Source of the DNA: Echeneis naucrates
Taxonomy: Eukaryota; Chordata; Actinopteri; Carangiformes; Echeneidae
Assembly: GCF_900963305.1 (NCBI RefSeq)
Contig: NC_042515.1
Coordinates: 1,212,327 to 1,276,326, forward strand
DNA: 64,000 bases
Direction of reading: 5' to 3'
A program made the position numbers and the translations under genes. Shown piece after piece: positions 61,604 through 64,000 of this stretch (position 1 is its first letter; each line of letters begins with the position of its first letter). A model generated the notes under the pieces. The model saw only the letters and a program-made list of their open reading frames with translations. It was not told the origin of the DNA and did not search any database.

Positions 61604-63087
61604 ATACCCACATTTTAAGAGAATGTGTCCACTTTTGGAAAAGCAGCTTTTGAAAAAAGTGCAGAGCAACAGCACCCAGGTCTGAGTCTCTTCTATGTTT
61701 AGGACAACAATCCATACAGTAGTTATCACCACCAATATTTCTGAAGGATGTTCTCGTTGTTTCTGTTTGGTCTCTGCAGGTTTTCAACATGAATCCTATC
61801 GTATTGTTTGATGTTTTGCTCTTAGTGGGATTGGTGTGACTTTGCTTGATAGAGGAATCAATAAAATGCATAATTTAATAAAGGGATATTTTTACATGAT
61901 TCATATCAAAAACAGTGATTTCCAGACCATCAAAGGGCGACTCCACTGGCTAAGAAAAATAGTCAGATTGTCCTGAAGTCTATGGGAAAATGACCCTGCT
62001 TCTCCCTTGATTTATTAGCTTCAATTACCCTGTGAAAGTAGGCCGGAGTACAACAGTGTTCATCCCTGCATCACAAGTCAACCTTTATTTATATTTATAG
62101 TTTACATTTTTTTTTTTATTCATCTATTTGTTATTTTTTCTCTTCAGTACTTCCTCTTTCAACTTCCTCTTTTTTGCAGTTAACCATAAAAACTATTTCT
62201 GAGGCAATAAATGGATTCCGGAAATATGAGGAAACGTAAGAACGACAGACAGGAGATGCTGCAGTGCACCAACACATTGATGTTACAGTCACATGACAGC
62301 ATTATAAAAAAAAAAAAAAAAAAAACAACACCTCACTGTCATCATCTGTGTCTTTTCTCTGAGGTGGAGGATGAGAAAGTGTTTCAGATATTTATAAGGG
62401 CATGTCTGACAGAGTGGACTCACTAGGGGAACAGGACAGGGATGTTGGTGGAAGGTGAGGCAGCTGCTGACCATAATACTTTCATATTGAACCCATTATT
62501 ATTGTTCACACTGTTAAGAGTAACCTGCAGCACTCTGGTGTACTGCTATATTCTCTTATATTATGTAATATTTTATTTTGACTTTGTCTTTGTTCAGACA
62601 CACAGTGTGCTAGTTTCTGATAAAACTACTGCAGGTTTTACTGAATAACATTGTAACCATTTTTATTCATTTACAAGTTTGTTTGCAGCACTACTTCAGC
62701 TCTACACAGCTTTGATGTTGACATTACAATCATGCACACGTTTAAACGAATACCCAAATAATAAAATAAGATGAAAATTTGATGATTTCTAATCTTCTAT
62801 CTTCAAACAAATGACTGTACAATGAATTTATAGTTAATTCCAAAATGCCAACATATTTACATATTTCAATCTTGTTTTTAACATGAAGGGAAATTTGGTA
62901 TCGTTACATTTATTACAATTTCCCCCCTGATAACATTTTAAGGAAAAACTTTTAATTTTCCTGAATATAAGTTTTTTGGTAACACAAAGAAAAGCATTTG
63001 AAACATGATGATCAGACCGATTATTTTATGCAGTTTATACCTGTATATTTTTGTTTTGTACACACCTTCCTCAGGTCTCAGTAAAAC
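61604..63087. other. Gene-free spacer before the last receptor gene
   Basis: AT-rich sequence with a dispersed repeat (about 61925-62035) and a poly-A tract near 62307-62325. No coding exon is recognisable. An acceptor-like TTCCTCAG at about 63074 precedes the start codon at 63088. Confidence 0.6.
61925..62035 (+). repeat. Dispersed repeat 'GGGCGACTCCACTGGCT'
   Basis: ACCATCAAAGGGCGACTCCA, then GTCTATGGGAAAATGACCCT and CTTGATTTATTA: the same order as the copies in the array A introns (45490-45605). It is a very common type of repeat in percomorph fish as I recall; no coding capacity. Confidence 0.65.
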
Positions 63088-64000
63088 ATGAGCTCACCAG
63101 CGGGACCAGGACGAAATGGGACCTTTCCTTATCAGGTATAGAGAAGTAGCTGTTACATATCAACCACAACATGTAGCTGCTTTTGATTGTTTTGATGCAA
63201 AAATCTGTTTCTACATCACTGTTTAAGTGTAAAGTTCATCACTGCAGTTTAAAGCTGAGACTATTTATTCGTACAGACTAAAGCAGGACAGTGTTGTACA
63301 ATATAAACAGACAGACCACTCATACCAACACTACTGTTCATAATTATTGTACAGTTTACAGAGTTTTTGCTGGATCAAATTCAGGTAGATGTTGTACCAT
63401 TCTGATCATGCATGTATGTTGTTTGCTCAAATGGCTCAAGTAAACATTTTTTATAAGCAATATATTTATATTTTAGACATTTACCTTTTAGCTTCATTTT
63501 AATTAATCACTATTTTAGTCTGTGGACAAAATGTCCACTCTGGATAGATCTGCATTTATAATTGTTTGCAATAAATATGTGATAACACATTTTTTTTAGG
63601 ACAAAATTTGATGAAATGAAATAAACGCAAAAAAGTGGTCTGTAATTTTTTTAGGAACTGACCATTTTTTTCCATTAATGACTTAAAAGGGTAGTAGGGG
63701 TGTACACAGGGTGTTATTGACCAATCAGATCAATTTAAATTCAACAGAAAACTGAATTCCAAAAATCTGGCAAGATTAATATAAAATAATGTTTAATATC
63801 ACATAAATGACAGCTTTGAGCTAACATAACAAAGCTCCTTACCAACTGAACTCAAACTATCAAATATTGTAGCTGGTGTACTTTTCCATGGTTAACAGGG
63901 TTAAAGGTCAGAGATGACACTGACAGTTGTTTCTGTCCCCTTTCCTCTGGCTCCCTCTGGTGCCGGATCAGATCAACTTCAGAGACACCTTTGCCACAGC
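63088..64000 (+). CDS. Receptor-like gene, 5' part only (runs off the window)
   Basis: A short first coding exon, 63088-63135, encodes MSSPAGPGRNGTFPYQ with a glycosylation site NGT and ends at CAG|GTATAG. A second exon begins after GGATCAG at 63972 in the same phase and reads INFRDTFATA to the window edge. The FRDTFATA stretch lines up with YRDSFTKA and YRDSLSTA in the seven complete receptors, just before span 1. It is probably another receptor of the same group, with an additional intron in the N terminus. Only about 25 residues are visible, so the identity is tentative. Confidence 0.5.

Overview
This window comes from a teleost fish genome, most likely a percomorph. The evidence is spliced genes with GT-AG introns, a human-like rbpjl/matn4 head-to-head pair, an odorant-receptor array of the fish-type OR131 kind, and many (TG)n, (GA)n and minisatellite tracts. 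There are no bacterial features. All calls are from reading the sequence, checking exon phases and recalling family sequences; no search was run.

Layout. (1) About 524-5640, minus strand: a B7/butyrophilin-like immunoglobulin gene with four phase-1 exons (signal peptide, IgV, IgC-like, transmembrane); its tail is not resolved. Intron 2 holds a TTAA-flanked, piggyBac-like non-autonomous element with a CpG-rich, promoter-like core. (2) 5641-12371: no supportable gene, only tandem and interspersed repeats. (3) 12372-25427, minus: rbpjl, the pancreatic RBPJ-like subunit of PTF1, reconstructed as 12 phase-consistent coding exons and about 541 aa. Its introns carry a 0.43-kb purine/pyrimidine tract, a 0.8-kb minisatellite with a 50-bp higher-order unit, and other repeats. 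(4) 25428-29703: the divergent rbpjl/matn4 interval. (5) 29704-37931, plus: matn4 (matrilin-4), 16 coding exons and about 705 aa, arranged vWA - six EGF - vWA - coiled coil, with an AT-AC (U12-type) intron splitting the coiled coil. (6) 42075-61603, plus: seven intact two-exon odorant-receptor genes in two recently expanded tandem arrays (four genes at about 3.35-kb spacing, then three at 2.6-2.8-kb spacing). An eighth receptor-like gene begins at 63088 and runs off the window.

How the parts relate. rbpjl and matn4 form the same divergent pair as in mammals, so their shared upstream interval is the natural place for control elements. In each receptor array the first gene has its own upstream sequence. 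The later copies carry a duplicated upstream segment with a likely noncoding first exon and a strong splice donor, so promoter identity was probably split between founder and duplicated copies. The copies are mosaics, with tracts of near-identity broken by local patches, as expected from gene conversion.

I found no wholly new biological system. The most notable observations are the receptor-array mosaicism and promoter partition, the AT-AC intron, the six uniform EGF exons, and the promoter-like module inside the TTAA-flanked element.
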